A stretch of 64,000 nt of DNA from Prevotella melaninogenica (GTDB taxonomy: Bacteria; Bacteroidota; Bacteroidia; Bacteroidales; Bacteroidaceae), in NCBI RefSeq assembly GCF_018128065.1, contig NZ_CP072359.1:744001-808000 (forward strand). Direction: 5' to 3'. Both the position numbers and the translations under genes were made by a program. The notes beneath the pieces are model-generated. The model was not told where the DNA came from. It saw only the letters and a program-made list of their open reading frames with translations, and searched no databases. This document shows, in pieces, positions 1 through 7,701 of the stretch (positions are counted from its first letter, which is position 1; every line of letters starts with the position of its first letter).

Positions 1-1290
1 AGTATCAACAGGATAGGTGTAGCTGGCGTATATATTATAATAAGGAGTGACCGCCTTCCACCTCAGAATCACCGACTTATCCTCTCGACGTTCTACTAAT
101 GAGGAATTGACAGCATATGGCATGGCAGCCGTTGACACAACACCCTGCATCTTATGAGGGAGGGAAAGCGTAGTATTAAACTGCTTCTCAAAGTCGTAGA
201 CACCCTGCTTGTTAGCCGTGAGGAAGTAAGAACGGAAATGAGCATGTCCCACTCCGAGGTCACGACTGACGTACATCTGACGAGTCAGTTCGCCCAACGT
301 CCAATTACCCTCACGTGGATCGAGGAAGTAAGTACCCAAACCTGTCACTATCTCACGCTTATAAGCATTCTCAACCCAGTCTGCAACAAAAGGATAATAG
401 TTGTCGCCACGGAAGTATTGCATCGGATAGAGCTGGTCCATCAACCCTAATCTCATCCACTCCTGCGCCTCTTGTGAAACACGATCGTGGGCATTGAAAT
501 TCTTTGAACTATAACGACTGAGGTCAGCATGCTTACCGATTGGTGAGCACGACATCTTCACCCACGGTTTGATAGCTTTCACCTCGTCATGAATAGCACG
601 CACAATGGCTGTGATATTGCTACGACGCTCATCTGGTGTGTCACCATCACGATAGGAAGGGCGTGGCCATCCATCAGGATAGCGGATATAATCGAGGTTG
701 ATACCATCCACATCATACTTTCTCACAATCTCTCCACAGATACTCGCCAAGTAAGGAGCGACAGAAGGGTCGGCAGGGTCGAGATAAGAACCCGTAGCGT
801 AGTTTCTGATTCGGAAGCCCTTCTGTTTCAGCGTTCTGCAGCCCAACGAGTTTTTTGCACCTACGGGAATCGTTGCTATCCAAGCATGGAGTTCCATACC
901 ACGTTTGTGACATTCCGTCACGGCAAAGGCAAGCGGGTCATAACCATAACCCGGTGCCCCACCCTCAATGCCTGTGATACACCGATCCCATGGTTCGATA
1001 TCCGACGGATAAATCGTTGCTGCACGCACACGTGCCTGTAAGAGGACGGTGTTAATATTTGCTTTCTGGTATTTATCGAGGATGTCAATCAGTTCCTGTT
1101 TCTGCTGTTCAATACTCTCTGCCGACCGTGCGTAAGTCTTCGGCCAGTCGAGGTTAGCCAGTGTCGTCAGCCAAACGGCACGTGTCTCCCGCTTCGGCAT
1201 CCGCTTCGTAAGATAGTCAGAAAGATTTGTCTGTGCGTGTGTTGTAATCGTTATTACGCAAAGGAGCGTAAATAAAAAAAGCTTCTTCAT
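1..1290 (-). CDS. Secreted GHL10-type glycosyl-hydrolase-like protein (3' end outside window)
   Basis: The reading frame stays open from the ATG at 1290 to the window edge (430 codons, no stop seen in the part read). The N-terminus MKKLFLFTLLCVITITTHA-Q is a signal peptide, so the product is exported. The mature start carries ETRAVWLTTLANLDWP, the typical opening of the GHL10 (glycosyl hydrolase-like 10, YngK-type) barrel. Further GHL10 landmarks are NTVLLQARVRA, GMELHAWIATIPVG and VDGINLDYIRYP. Family members are thought to act on cell-wall or other glycans, but activity is poorly defined. The C-terminal part, which in relatives is often a fibronectin-like or sorting region, is not visible. 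It is transcribed away from the rest of the window. Confidence 0.85.
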   Translation of the reverse strand, partial: MKKLFLFTLLCVITITTHAQTNLSDYLTKRMPKRETRAVWLTTLANLDWPKTYARSAESIEQQKQELIDILDKYQKANINTVLLQARVRAATIYPSDIEPWDRCITGIEGGAPGYGYDPLAFAVTECHKRGMELHAWIATIPVGAKNSLGCRTLKQKGFRIRNYATGSYLDPADPSVAPYLASICGEIVRKYDVDGINLDYIRYPDGWPRPSYRDGDTPDERRSNITAIVRAIHDEVKAIKPWVKMSCSPIGKHADLSRYSSKNFNAHDRVSQEAQEWMRLGLMDQLYPMQYFRGDNYYPFVADWVENAYKREIVTGLGTYFLDPREGNWTLGELTRQMYVSRDLGVGHAHFRSYFLTANKQGVYDFEKQFNTTLSLPHKMQGVVSTAAMPYAVNSSLVERREDKSVILRWKAVTPYYNIYASYTYPVDT

Positions 1291-1999
1291 ATATGAAATA
1301 ATAATATACGTGAATTTGAGGGACTAAATAATCTGAGTTCAATGGGGTATAAGTATCTGTAAATTCAGTGATAATGTAATTCTACCCCTTTATCGTGTGC
1401 TCTCTAAAGAACTACAAACAGAAACCACAATAGCCACCGAGGACAAAATTACTAAATTATTTCGTATGGTAGATGACTTCTATTCGTTTTTTAATATAAT
1501 GTGGCGAAATACACGTTAAAATCCACTCTAAAAAGCGGTTTATGCTGAATGAGGAGTAATAAAATCTGCTTTCTTCATGGAAACTATCTCTCTTTCTTTC
1601 CGATGAATATGCGGTTTGCCGCCCCTTGTGACAAATGTGCCTTTGCGACTTTGCCACTTGAAGCATTGGAATTTTATTTACAAAACAAGCCGTAAAAAAA
1701 ACCGAATATAAACCTAAAAACGAGTATCAAAATCACCCATGTAAGTTACTTGCCATCAAGCATTTGCAAGACTGTATTTCAAAAGGTGCTTAGTAAGGGT
1801 TCAAAAGGGCGTTAGTAAGAACCTTAAAGGGCATCTTTTGCAAGCCAAAAGAGCATCTTTTAGAGCCCTAAAGAGCATGTATTGGTTTTGAGATGAGTGA
1901 AAATAGTTTACAAACACAAATAAAGCAGAAAACAAAATCGACTCTATTCATATATCAATTTGCCTTTTTCCATGATTTTCAAAGATTTACTCTAAAGAC
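1291..1999. other. AT-rich intergenic region with one modular repeat
   Basis: No convincing gene is seen between the GHL10 gene and the promoter at 2000. A modular GGGCRT repeat occupies 1741-1895 and is listed separately. The rest is AT-rich sequence without an open frame of protein-like composition. Confidence 0.6.
1741..1895 (+). repeat. Modular GGGCRT repeat, copy 1
   Basis: The copy starts with GTAAGTTACTTG and then runs as about five units of 20-22 nt. Each unit contains a core GGTGCT, GGGCGT, GGGCAT or GAGCAT followed by TAGTAAG or CTTTTGCAAGCC. Related copies lie at 6881-7025 and 62775-62905, and in reverse at 24437-24580. It ends close to a GTTTACAAA string. It does not encode protein. 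Function is unknown; it could be a transcribed RNA module or an inactive mobile repeat. Confidence 0.75.
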
Positions 2000-2030
2000 T
2001 TGCAAGATTAAAATAAAAGAACTATCTTTG
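2000..2030 (+). promoter_or_regulatory. Bacteroidota-type promoter
   Basis: TTG at 2000-2002 and TATCTTTG at 2023-2030 are 20 nt apart, matching the Bacteroidota -33/-7 promoter (TTTG-N19-21-TAnnTTTG). The transcript would begin near 2037 and open with a possible stem (TTCCACC near 2040 against GGTGGAA near 2075). It now reads into a damaged gene. Confidence 0.6.
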
Positions 2031-2112
2031 TCGTGACAGTTTCCACCATGCCTCTTTTAAATGCGTACCAGGGTGGAACTTTTGCTTTTAATACACTTAT
2101 GAGTAAGCAAAT

Positions 2113-2294
2113 AGCTTGATAAAAGAACCAATAAGCTAATATATAGCCTAAGAAACCATACCCATTTTTCAACATATTCGACTAAAAATGGATATATAAA
2201 ATTAATAGAAGATGACGACATTGTTTTTTCTTTTATTCCAGAGAAATTACCATCAAAAGAAAAACTAATAGAAGAGAACCTGAATTTCAAATAA
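2113..2294 (+). pseudogene. Decayed paralogue of the 85-aa hypothetical protein downstream
   Basis: The frame ending in TAA at 2292-2294 reads NGYIKLIEDDDIVFSF followed by PEKLPSKEKLIEENLNFK. This closely matches the C-terminus of the intact downstream protein (KGYLTLIYDEKIAFVLNVEKL then PSKEKLIEESRNIK). Upstream the frame meets TAG and lacks a start, so the gene is broken. The two lie in tandem about 310 nt apart, indicating a local duplication followed by decay. Confidence 0.65.
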
Positions 2295-2349
2295 TGATTG
2301 ATGAGAATGGTGAACTTGAAAACAGGTAGAACAATAACATTAAAATAAT

Positions 2350-2607
2350 ATGAAGAGAATAAAAATTGTTCGTGTATTGGCAACTTATATTTGTCATGAT
2401 CCATTTGCATATAGCCCTATCTGGACATGGGATAGCTTTCCTCCAATTATATATACAGAAAGGGAAAGAATACTTCCTGTATTAAAAGAATGGGAACATA
2501 AAGGATATTTAACTTTAATATATGATGAGAAAATAGCCTTCGTCCTTAACGTAGAAAAATTACCATCAAAAGAAAAACTAATAGAAGAAAGTCGTAATAT
2601 TAAATAA
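2350..2607 (+). CDS. Hypothetical protein, 85 aa
   Basis: A small soluble protein with no signal peptide or membrane segment. The start at 2350 (MKRIKIVRVL) follows an A-rich leader, as is usual in this organism. The C-terminal half (ILPVLKEWEHKGYLTLIYDEK) has a helix-then-beta pattern, and the tail PSKEKLIEES is charged. I do not recognise a family. The strongest support that it is a real gene is the decayed paralogue immediately upstream, which conserves the protein frame but not the surrounding DNA. Confidence 0.55.
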   Translation: MKRIKIVRVLATYICHDPFAYSPIWTWDSFPPIIYTERERILPVLKEWEHKGYLTLIYDEKIAFVLNVEKLPSKEKLIEESRNIK

Positions 2608-2703
2608 AGAGAAGTAGAAAAGAAATTAACGAAGAAAGTATGGGACTTTGCCTATAGCTGCTTTATTTGTTCAAAGACAAATCATAGATAGAAGATAACA
2701 TGC

Positions 2704-2940
2704 ATGTTGCATGGCATAATAGAATATCAAAGGAAAAAATGCAAAGAGCTGGCACGCACTGTAATACATTTGCCATCTCCATTCAAAGAGTATGTCAAGT
2801 CTATTACAACTGACAATGGAACTGAATTTGCTTGCCATGAAATAATAGGCAAAAGCCTTGGTGGCACCATCTATTTTATAAAGAATGTCAATTTTTTCCT
2901 CAATCCAAATATTATTTTTACCTTTGTCTTAGAATGTTGA
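2704..2940 (+). pseudogene. IS30-family transposase fragment
   Basis: The frame contains KELARTVIHLPSPFKEYVKS then ITTDNGTEFACHEIIGKSLG and GTIYF. This matches the part of IS30-family DDE transposases around the second catalytic Asp (TTDNGTEFA). The N-terminal helix-turn-helix, the first Asp and the final Glu are absent, and similarity stops near 2880. It is a dead fragment of an insertion sequence. No inverted repeats were found around it. Confidence 0.7.
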
Positions 2941-2999
2941 CAGAACCCCGATGGGGTTACTTGTCAATCCAAATTTTATATTTATATCGTTATATTACT

Positions 3000-3494
3000 A
3001 TGATAAAAAGATTTATGTTGCTCGTTGCAGCAATGGTAGTGAGTGTCGGTGCATTTGCACAGTTTCAAGAGGGCAAGGGTTATTTTGGTGCTTCCCTTAC
3101 AGGACTTAACTTGCACTATAATGGTAAAGATGGCTTAAATATTGGCTTGCAGGCAAAGGCTGGTTACTTCCCTTGGGATGATGTGATGGTACTTGCGATG
3201 GTGGATGCTGCACACAATGGTTCAGAGACCGTTGCCGACCATATCAGTGTGGGTGTTGGTGGACGTTACTATATCACACAAAACGGACTCTATTTGGGTG
3301 CGAATGTGAAGCTCCTCCATGCTAATCACAGCTATAACGACCTATTGCCTGGTGTTGAGTTGGGTTATGCTTTCTTCATCAACCGCTCGGTAACGATAGA
3401 GCCTGCTATCTATTATGATCAGTCATTCAAGGATCATGATTATTCATCAATTGGCTTGAAATTAGGTCTTGGCATCTACCTCTTTGATGATTAA
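3000..3494 (+). CDS. Outer-membrane beta-barrel protein, 164 aa
   Basis: The start chosen is the ATG at 3000, because it gives a clean signal peptide (MIKRFMLLVAAMVVSVGAFA-QFQEG). An in-frame ATG 66 nt upstream would add a leader that does not resemble a signal. The mature part alternates hydrophobic and polar residues with aromatic ends (GVGGRYYITQNGLYLGANVKL, PAIYYDQSF, GLKLGLGIYLF), as in small porin-like barrels of Bacteroidota with about eight strands. It ends in hydrophobic residues, as expected for outer-membrane insertion. Substrate or role cannot be told from sequence. It is monocistronic and followed by two hairpins. Confidence 0.75.
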   Translation: MIKRFMLLVAAMVVSVGAFAQFQEGKGYFGASLTGLNLHYNGKDGLNIGLQAKAGYFPWDDVMVLAMVDAAHNGSETVADHISVGVGGRYYITQNGLYLGANVKLLHANHSYNDLLPGVELGYAFFINRSVTIEPAIYYDQSFKDHDYSSIGLKLGLGIYLFDD

Positions 3495-3545
3495 TCGAAG
3501 AGAACGAAAACTGATATTATTTTGTGGACTGGCTGTCTTAAAATG

Positions 3546-3623
3546 GGGATACACCAGATGGTGTATCCCTATATCGCTACAAGAAACGACTGTCCTAAAA
3601 AGAGGATAGCAACAACTATCCTC
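3546..3623 (+). terminator. Two tandem hairpins after the barrel gene
   Basis: A perfect 10-bp stem GGGATACACC / GGTGTATCCC (3546-3569, loop AGAT) is followed by an 8-bp stem GAGGATAG / CTATCCTC (3602-3623). Both are preceded by similar CTGTC-nn-AAAA strings, suggesting duplication. Neither has a long T-run, so termination is likely but not classical. Confidence 0.5.
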
Positions 3624-3661
3624 CTTATCTATATCTCGAGCCTACGAGAATTAATTTTTAA

Positions 3662-4270
3662 ATGCAACAATACCCTTCTCAACTCTTAGAGCGTGCCGTA
3701 GAGGCTTTCTCACAGTTGCCAGGTGTGGGGCGTAAGACGGCCCTACGCCTTGTTTTGCATCTGCTACGCCAGTCGACTGATGACGTGGATAGCTTTGCCG
3801 ATGCTGTCATACGGGTGAAGCACGATGTGAAGTATTGTAAGGTTTGCCATAATATTTCTGACGATGAGACATGTTCTATCTGTTCTGACGCACGCCGAGA
3901 TGCCTCGCTGGTTTGTGTGGTAGAGAACGTTCAGGACGTGATGGCAATTGAGAATACGCAACAGTTTCACGGACTCTATCACGTCTTAGGCGGTATCATC
4001 TCTCCCATGGATGGTATCGGACCGAACGACTTAGAGATTGACTCGCTCGTACGACGCGTGGAGGAGGGAGGCGTAAAGGAAGTCATCCTTGCCCTTGCCA
4101 GTACGATGGAGGGCGACACGACCAACTTTTATATCTCACGAAAGCTGAAAGACACGGGCGTGAAACTATCGGTGATTGCTCGTGGTATCTCTGTTGGTGA
4201 CGAACTTGAATATACTGATGAGGTGACGTTGGGCAGAAGTATTCTGAACCGTACACCGCTTGACTCTTAA
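3662..4270 (+). CDS. recR: Recombination mediator RecR
   Basis: RecR loads RecA at gaps together with RecF/RecO. The 202-aa length is normal for the family. The N-terminal helix-hairpin-helix is seen in [17 protein letters not shown] (residues 19-35). The zinc site uses Cys59, Cys62, Cys71 and Cys74. The Toprim domain follows from about residue 81 ([15 protein letters not shown], then [15 protein letters not shown] at 107-121). The C-terminus [22 protein letters not shown] is the conserved RecR tail. It is the first gene of a close four-gene cluster (gaps of 2, 0 and 3 nt). Confidence 0.97.
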   Translation: MQQYPSQLLERAVEAFSQLPGVGRKTALRLVLHLLRQSTDDVDSFADAVIRVKHDVKYCKVCHNISDDETCSICSDARRDASLVCVVENVQDVMAIENTQQFHGLYHVLGGIISPMDGIGPNDLEIDSLVRRVEEGGVKEVILALASTMEGDTTNFYISRKLKDTGVKLSVIARGISVGDELEYTDEVTLGRSILNRTPLDS

Positions 4271-4272
4271 TC

Positions 4273-4731
4273 ATGACTATGGACAAAACAAGAAAAATAC
4301 TCCTTTCTGAGCTTATTGGCTCTGCGTTTATCACATTACTGATTATCGCTGTGTATGAGCTTGAACTGCTTTTGCCTGGCGGATGGGCAGATATTGAGAG
4401 CACGAATATGGTCACCACGCAATTCTTAATGCAGTTGCTGACCCTTGCTGTCATCCCCCTGTCGCTTTTCCTTTTCAAGATTGGATACGTGCGTTCCGAC
4501 TTGCATACGGACGAGAGCCACGTCAGTCGCAAGCTCCTCTTTTGGGGTAGCGTACGAATGATGATGCTTTGCATACCGATGATACTCAACACCTTCTTCT
4601 ACTATGCCTTCGGGGATAACGTAAGTTTCTTCTATCTTGCCGTTATCTTGGCATTGAGCCTATGCTTCGTCTATCCCAGCAAGAAGCGTTGCGAACACGA
4701 ATGTGCGATGGATAATTCAAAGCAGGAGTAA
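4273..4731 (+). CDS. Conserved membrane protein, 152 aa
   Basis: Four hydrophobic segments are visible, at roughly residues 12-33, 46-66, 83-105 and 112-129, so this is a small inner-membrane protein with a Cys-containing cytoplasmic tail (KKRCEHECAMDN). The ATG at 4273 is two bases after the recR stop; a second ATG lies two codons later. The stop TAA at 4729-4731 touches the next gene's ATG, implying translational coupling. No catalytic motif is seen and I do not recognise a named family. The fixed position beside recR is the main clue. Confidence 0.8.
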   Translation: MTMDKTRKILLSELIGSAFITLLIIAVYELELLLPGGWADIESTNMVTTQFLMQLLTLAVIPLSLFLFKIGYVRSDLHTDESHVSRKLLFWGSVRMMMLCIPMILNTFFYYAFGDNVSFFYLAVILALSLCFVYPSKKRCEHECAMDNSKQE

Positions 4732-5934
4732 ATGAAGCTAAGCGTTGTCATCGTTAATTATAACGTAAAATACTATCTCGAACAGTGTTTGAAGAGTCTT
4801 CAGCGTGCTTTGAAAGGCGTTGAAGCTGAGGTTTTTGTGGTTGACAATCATTCTCACGACGACTCTGTCACCTATCTTCGCAGCCGTTTCCCTGACGTAC
4901 ATTTTATTGCCAGCGCACACAACTTAGGTTTTGCTTGTGGCAATAATATTGCTATCCGACAGAGTAAGGGCGAGTATGTCTTACTATTAAACCCCGATAC
5001 GGTTGTGGGTGAGGACGTTATCCGTGCGTCAATTGACTTTATGGACAACCATCCAAAAGCTGGAGGACTTGGCGTACAGATGCTTACGCACATTGGCGAA
5101 CGTGCTTTGGAGAGCCGTCGTGGCTTGCCTTCTCCCCTGGTTTCGTTCTATAAGATGATAGGACTTTGCAAACACTTCCCACAGAACGACCACTTTGCAC
5201 ATTATTATATGGGTAGTCTGCCGTGGGACGAACCAGGCAAGATTGAGGTTATTAGTGGTGCTTACTGCTTCCTGCGTAAGACAGCCTTAGACAAGATAGG
5301 ATTATTAGATGAGGATTACTTTATGTATGGCGAGGATGTCGACCTGAGCTATCGACTGCTGAAAGCCGGTTTTGAAAACTGGTATCTGCCTGTGCGCATC
5401 CTGCACTATAAGGGCGAGAGCACACAGAAGTCCAGCTTCCGATATGTCCACGTCTTCTATGATGCCATGCTCATCTTCTTCCGCAAGCATTATGGCGGTA
5501 TGAACGCATTGTGGCGACTGCCCATAAAGACGGCTATCTATATGAAAGCCCTTGGCTCACTGATAGGTACAACCATCCGCGCAACGCGAAAGAAGTTGGG
5601 ATTTCGCATATCAATAGCCAAGTCGTTCCCTCATTATATATTTGCGGTAGGTGAAGACGTGGTAGAAAAATGTCAACATCTTGCAACCGATAATGCCTTG
5701 GTGGCAGAGTATCGGGTGACGGAGAAGGACGATTTAGAACGAACGCATACCGAACTGATTAAACAGTTTGGTGGAAAGGGTAAGAACTACTGCATCGTCT
5801 ATGACACCGAACTCTTCAGCTATCAAGACATTCTGAACGTCTTTGCTCAACAGCCCTTGCAGAATATTCATATTGGTTTCTACCACAAGAAGGAAAACAG
5901 AATCATCACCATGATGGAAGTGATAGGAGATTAA
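4732..5934 (+). CDS. Family 2 glycosyltransferase
   Basis: A GT-A fold inverting glycosyltransferase using nucleotide sugars, probably for cell-surface polysaccharide or glycoprotein glycans. MKLSVVIVNYNVKYYLEQCL is the family 2 N-terminus; VVDNHSHDDS and LLLNPDTVV carry the nucleotide/metal-binding acidic residues; YFMYGEDVDLSYRL (about 198-211) is the acceptor-side motif of rhamnosyltransferase-like members. Residues from about 290 to 400 form an extra domain without a membrane anchor. The start at 4732 directly follows the previous stop. Acceptor and donor sugar cannot be assigned. Confidence 0.92.
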   Translation: MKLSVVIVNYNVKYYLEQCLKSLQRALKGVEAEVFVVDNHSHDDSVTYLRSRFPDVHFIASAHNLGFACGNNIAIRQSKGEYVLLLNPDTVVGEDVIRASIDFMDNHPKAGGLGVQMLTHIGERALESRRGLPSPLVSFYKMIGLCKHFPQNDHFAHYYMGSLPWDEPGKIEVISGAYCFLRKTALDKIGLLDEDYFMYGEDVDLSYRLLKAGFENWYLPVRILHYKGESTQKSSFRYVHVFYDAMLIFFRKHYGGMNALWRLPIKTAIYMKALGSLIGTTIRATRKKLGFRISIAKSFPHYIFAVGEDVVEKCQHLATDNALVAEYRVTEKDDLERTHTELIKQFGGKGKNYCIVYDTELFSYQDILNVFAQQPLQNIHIGFYHKKENRIITMMEVIGD

Positions 5935-5937
5935 AAT

Positions 5938-6465
5938 ATGGAAAAGAAACAGCACGTGAAAGTAAGATTGAGAGCGATGGAACCTGAAGACCTCGATATA
6001 CTCTATCATATTGAGAACGACCGTAGCCTGTGGAATATCAGTACTACGAATGTTCCTTACAGCCGTTATGCACTGCATAATTACATTGCCGATGCGAAAA
6101 ACGACATCTATATCGACGGACAACTTCGTATGATGATTGAGAATTGGGAGCAGAAGATTGTTGGCGTCATCGACCTCGTCAACTTCGACCCGAAGCACCA
6201 GCGGGCTGAAATGGGTATCATCATCATGAAACCCTTCCGCCAACAAGGCTATGCTCACGCGGCTATTTCAGCCTTAATCGACTATACCCGCAGCGGTCTA
6301 CATCTGAAACAAATCTATGCCGTCGTAGACGTTGAGAACGAAGTCTCAATCCACTGCCTCTCCTCGATAGGATTTACAAATGGAAGCATCTTAAAAGAAT
6401 GGCTTTATTGTGATGGGAAATATAAAGATGCAAGGATAATGCAACTTTTTATAGAAAAAGGATAA
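5938..6465 (+). CDS. GNAT-family N-acetyltransferase
   Basis: A 175-aa RimJ/RimL/SpeG-like acetyltransferase that would transfer acetyl from acetyl-CoA to an amine. The opening VRLRAMEPEDLDILYHIEND is typical of the RimJ-like group. The acetyl-CoA loop is seen in GIIIMKPFRQQGYAHAAISAL (about 102-122), with QQGYA as the pyrophosphate-binding turn. The C-terminus SIHCLSSIGFTNGSILKEW is the conserved final strand-helix. It starts 3 nt after the glycosyltransferase and is the last gene of the recR cluster. The substrate (ribosomal protein, polyamine or sugar amine) is not evident. Confidence 0.9.
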   Translation: MEKKQHVKVRLRAMEPEDLDILYHIENDRSLWNISTTNVPYSRYALHNYIADAKNDIYIDGQLRMMIENWEQKIVGVIDLVNFDPKHQRAEMGIIIMKPFRQQGYAHAAISALIDYTRSGLHLKQIYAVVDVENEVSIHCLSSIGFTNGSILKEWLYCDGKYKDARIMQLFIEKG

Positions 6466-6468
6466 AAT

Positions 6469-6501
6469 TTTTGGTAGAATAGATTTTTATTACTACCTTT
6501 G
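6469..6501 (+). promoter_or_regulatory. Promoter of the tRNA-Asp pair
   Basis: TTTG at 6469-6472 and TACCTTTG at 6494-6501 are 21 nt apart and match the Bacteroidota -33/-7 consensus. The first tRNA begins about 40 nt downstream. Confidence 0.75.
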
Positions 6502-6540
6502 CACACGCAAAACAGAAAAAGGGTTTTAATTATCCATTTT

Positions 6541-6614
6541 GGTGCGTTAGTTCAGTTGGTTAGAATGCCTGCCTGTCACGCAGGAGGTCACGAGTTCGAG
6601 TCTCGTACGCACCG
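6541..6614 (+). tRNA. tRNA-Asp (GTC), copy 1
   Basis: 74 nt fold into a full cloverleaf. The acceptor arms are GGTGCGT / ACGCACC with G as discriminator. The anticodon stem is CCTGC / GCAGG with loop CTGTCAC, giving anticodon GTC at 6575-6577. The T-arm carries GAGTTCGAGTCTC. CCA is not encoded, so it must be added enzymatically. Confidence 0.97.
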
Positions 6615-6639
6615 CTGAAACCCCAAATCTGTAATGCAT

Positions 6640-6713
6640 GGTGCGTTAGTTCAGTTGGTTAGAATGCCTGCCTGTCACGCAGGAGGTCACGAGTTCGAGT
6701 CTCGTACGCACCG
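6640..6713 (+). tRNA. tRNA-Asp (GTC), copy 2
   Basis: An identical 74-nt copy of the preceding tRNA starting 25 nt after it, with the same anticodon GTC and no encoded CCA. The two share one promoter and one terminator, so they are probably one processed transcript. Confidence 0.97.
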
Positions 6714-6721
6714 CTGAAAAG

Positions 6722-6750
6722 AACCTTGGCTCTCCGCCAAGGTTTTTTTT
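6722..6750 (+). terminator. Rho-independent terminator of the tRNA-Asp pair
   Basis: A perfect stem AACCTTGGC / GCCAAGGTT (6722-6744, loop TCTCC) runs into a T-tract ending at 6750, a classical intrinsic terminator. Confidence 0.92.
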
Positions 6751-6880
6751 GTTGGCACGCTCAGCATGAGCATTATGTCTTTAACGGCAAAAATAGAAGG
6801 TCAAACACGCTGAATTATCTTTACAAAAAAATCTTCAAAGACTTGGAAAAGGCATCAAAAGAAGTAATTTTAGTTCCTTT

Positions 6881-7025
6881 GTAAGTTACTTGTTCTCAAC
6901 AGATTACAAAGGCGGTTTCAAAAGGGCATTAGTAAGGGTCTTAAAGGGCGTTAGTAAGACCTCAAAAGGGCATCTTTTAGAAGCCAATAGGGCGTTAATT
7001 GAAAGACAATAAACGCCCTATTGTT
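6881..7025 (+). repeat. Modular GGGCRT repeat, copy 2
   Basis: It begins with the same GTAAGTTACTTG as copy 1 and continues with GGGCATTAGTAAG, GGGCGTTAGTAAG, GGGCATCTTTTAG and GGGCGTTAATTG units. The last unit is complementary to nearby ACGCCCTATTG (7013-7023), so the end can form a hairpin. It directly precedes the IS1380 tail. Confidence 0.7.
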
Positions 7026-7214
7026 TTTTTGAATTTGAATTATTTTTACAACACGAGGTATGAAAGAAGAAAGAAACTTCTCACGCTTTCGTAAGAGGCG
7101 ATACGTTCCTACAGCTCTTCTCAAAAACACCGAAAAACCTCATAACAACATATAGAGCCCCTAAAAGAAATCTCAACATAAAAATCGCCTCACAAGAAAA
7201 AACGCTGCGGAATT
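7026..7214 (+). mobile_element. IS1380-family relic: tail end only
   Basis: This stretch matches the 3' tail of the other IS1380-like copies: the GAATTTGAATT string, GGTATGAAAGAAGAAAG, GATACGTTCCTACAGCTC, and a segment that reappears in reverse at 15711-15790. It ends with the terminal inverted repeat CTGCGGAATT at 7205-7214. No transposase remains. With the copy starting at 8952 it brackets a two-gene cassette, both relics pointing the same way. Confidence 0.65.
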
Positions 7215-7228
7215 GAGTTTCTCCTTTA

Positions 7229-7699
7229 TTACAAACGGTCTGTCTGACCAGGTTTAATGTTCTTATAATCGACATTCAGTTTGGCAAACTCAATCTTCAG
7301 TTTCTCCAATTTGGGATTCGCCTTGTTCGTAGGAAATGATGTCGCTACCAGACGAGCTTTCCTTTGCCGATTGCTAAAGCTGTCGAATGTAGGATTATTT
7401 GCTGTTGCAAGCAGCTGTTGCATGCCATGAATGGCATCATGCCCTTTCAGTTCAACGAATATCTGTGTCCATGCTTCCTTAGACCCTGCCGATGTCTGTA
7501 CCATCACCAACTTGTCACATTTGACACCAGTCTTTATGATGTAACCGTCAACTTGAAAGACCGCAGACCGCAGATTCCCTTGAATGTCAAGAGTGTATTT
7601 CTTTCCTTGCTCCCGTGTGGCAACCGTTTTACGTACTTCGAGGGACTGTTCAGCCTGATACCCAGCACGAGTCAAGTTCTCGTATGTACTTTTCCCCAT
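7229..7699 (-). CDS. PD-(D/E)XK-like small protein partnered with an ATPase
   Basis: A 156-aa soluble protein of no named family that I recognise. Residues 60-88 read as Asp62 in KCDKLVMVQ, followed by Glu83-x-Lys85 in IFVELKGHD. This D...(D/E)xK spacing between beta-strand-like segments is the core of PD-(D/E)XK nucleases; Glu20 could be the upstream acidic residue. The C-terminus is basic and alpha-helical. Its ATG follows the ATPase stop by two bases, so the pair is co-translated. ATPase plus small nuclease pairs are common in phage defence, which makes that the leading inference, but the active site is only pattern-matched. Confidence 0.7.
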   Translation of the reverse strand: MGKSTYENLTRAGYQAEQSLEVRKTVATREQGKKYTLDIQGNLRSAVFQVDGYIIKTGVKCDKLVMVQTSAGSKEAWTQIFVELKGHDAIHGMQQLLATANNPTFDSFSNRQRKARLVATSFPTNKANPKLEKLKIEFAKLNVDYKNIKPGQTDRL

Positions 7700-7701
7700 G
7701 A

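Noticed and set aside
589..1041. 150-codon + strand frame over the GHL10 gene
   Set aside because: It is antisense to a strong signal-peptide/GHL10 reading frame and has no features of its own.
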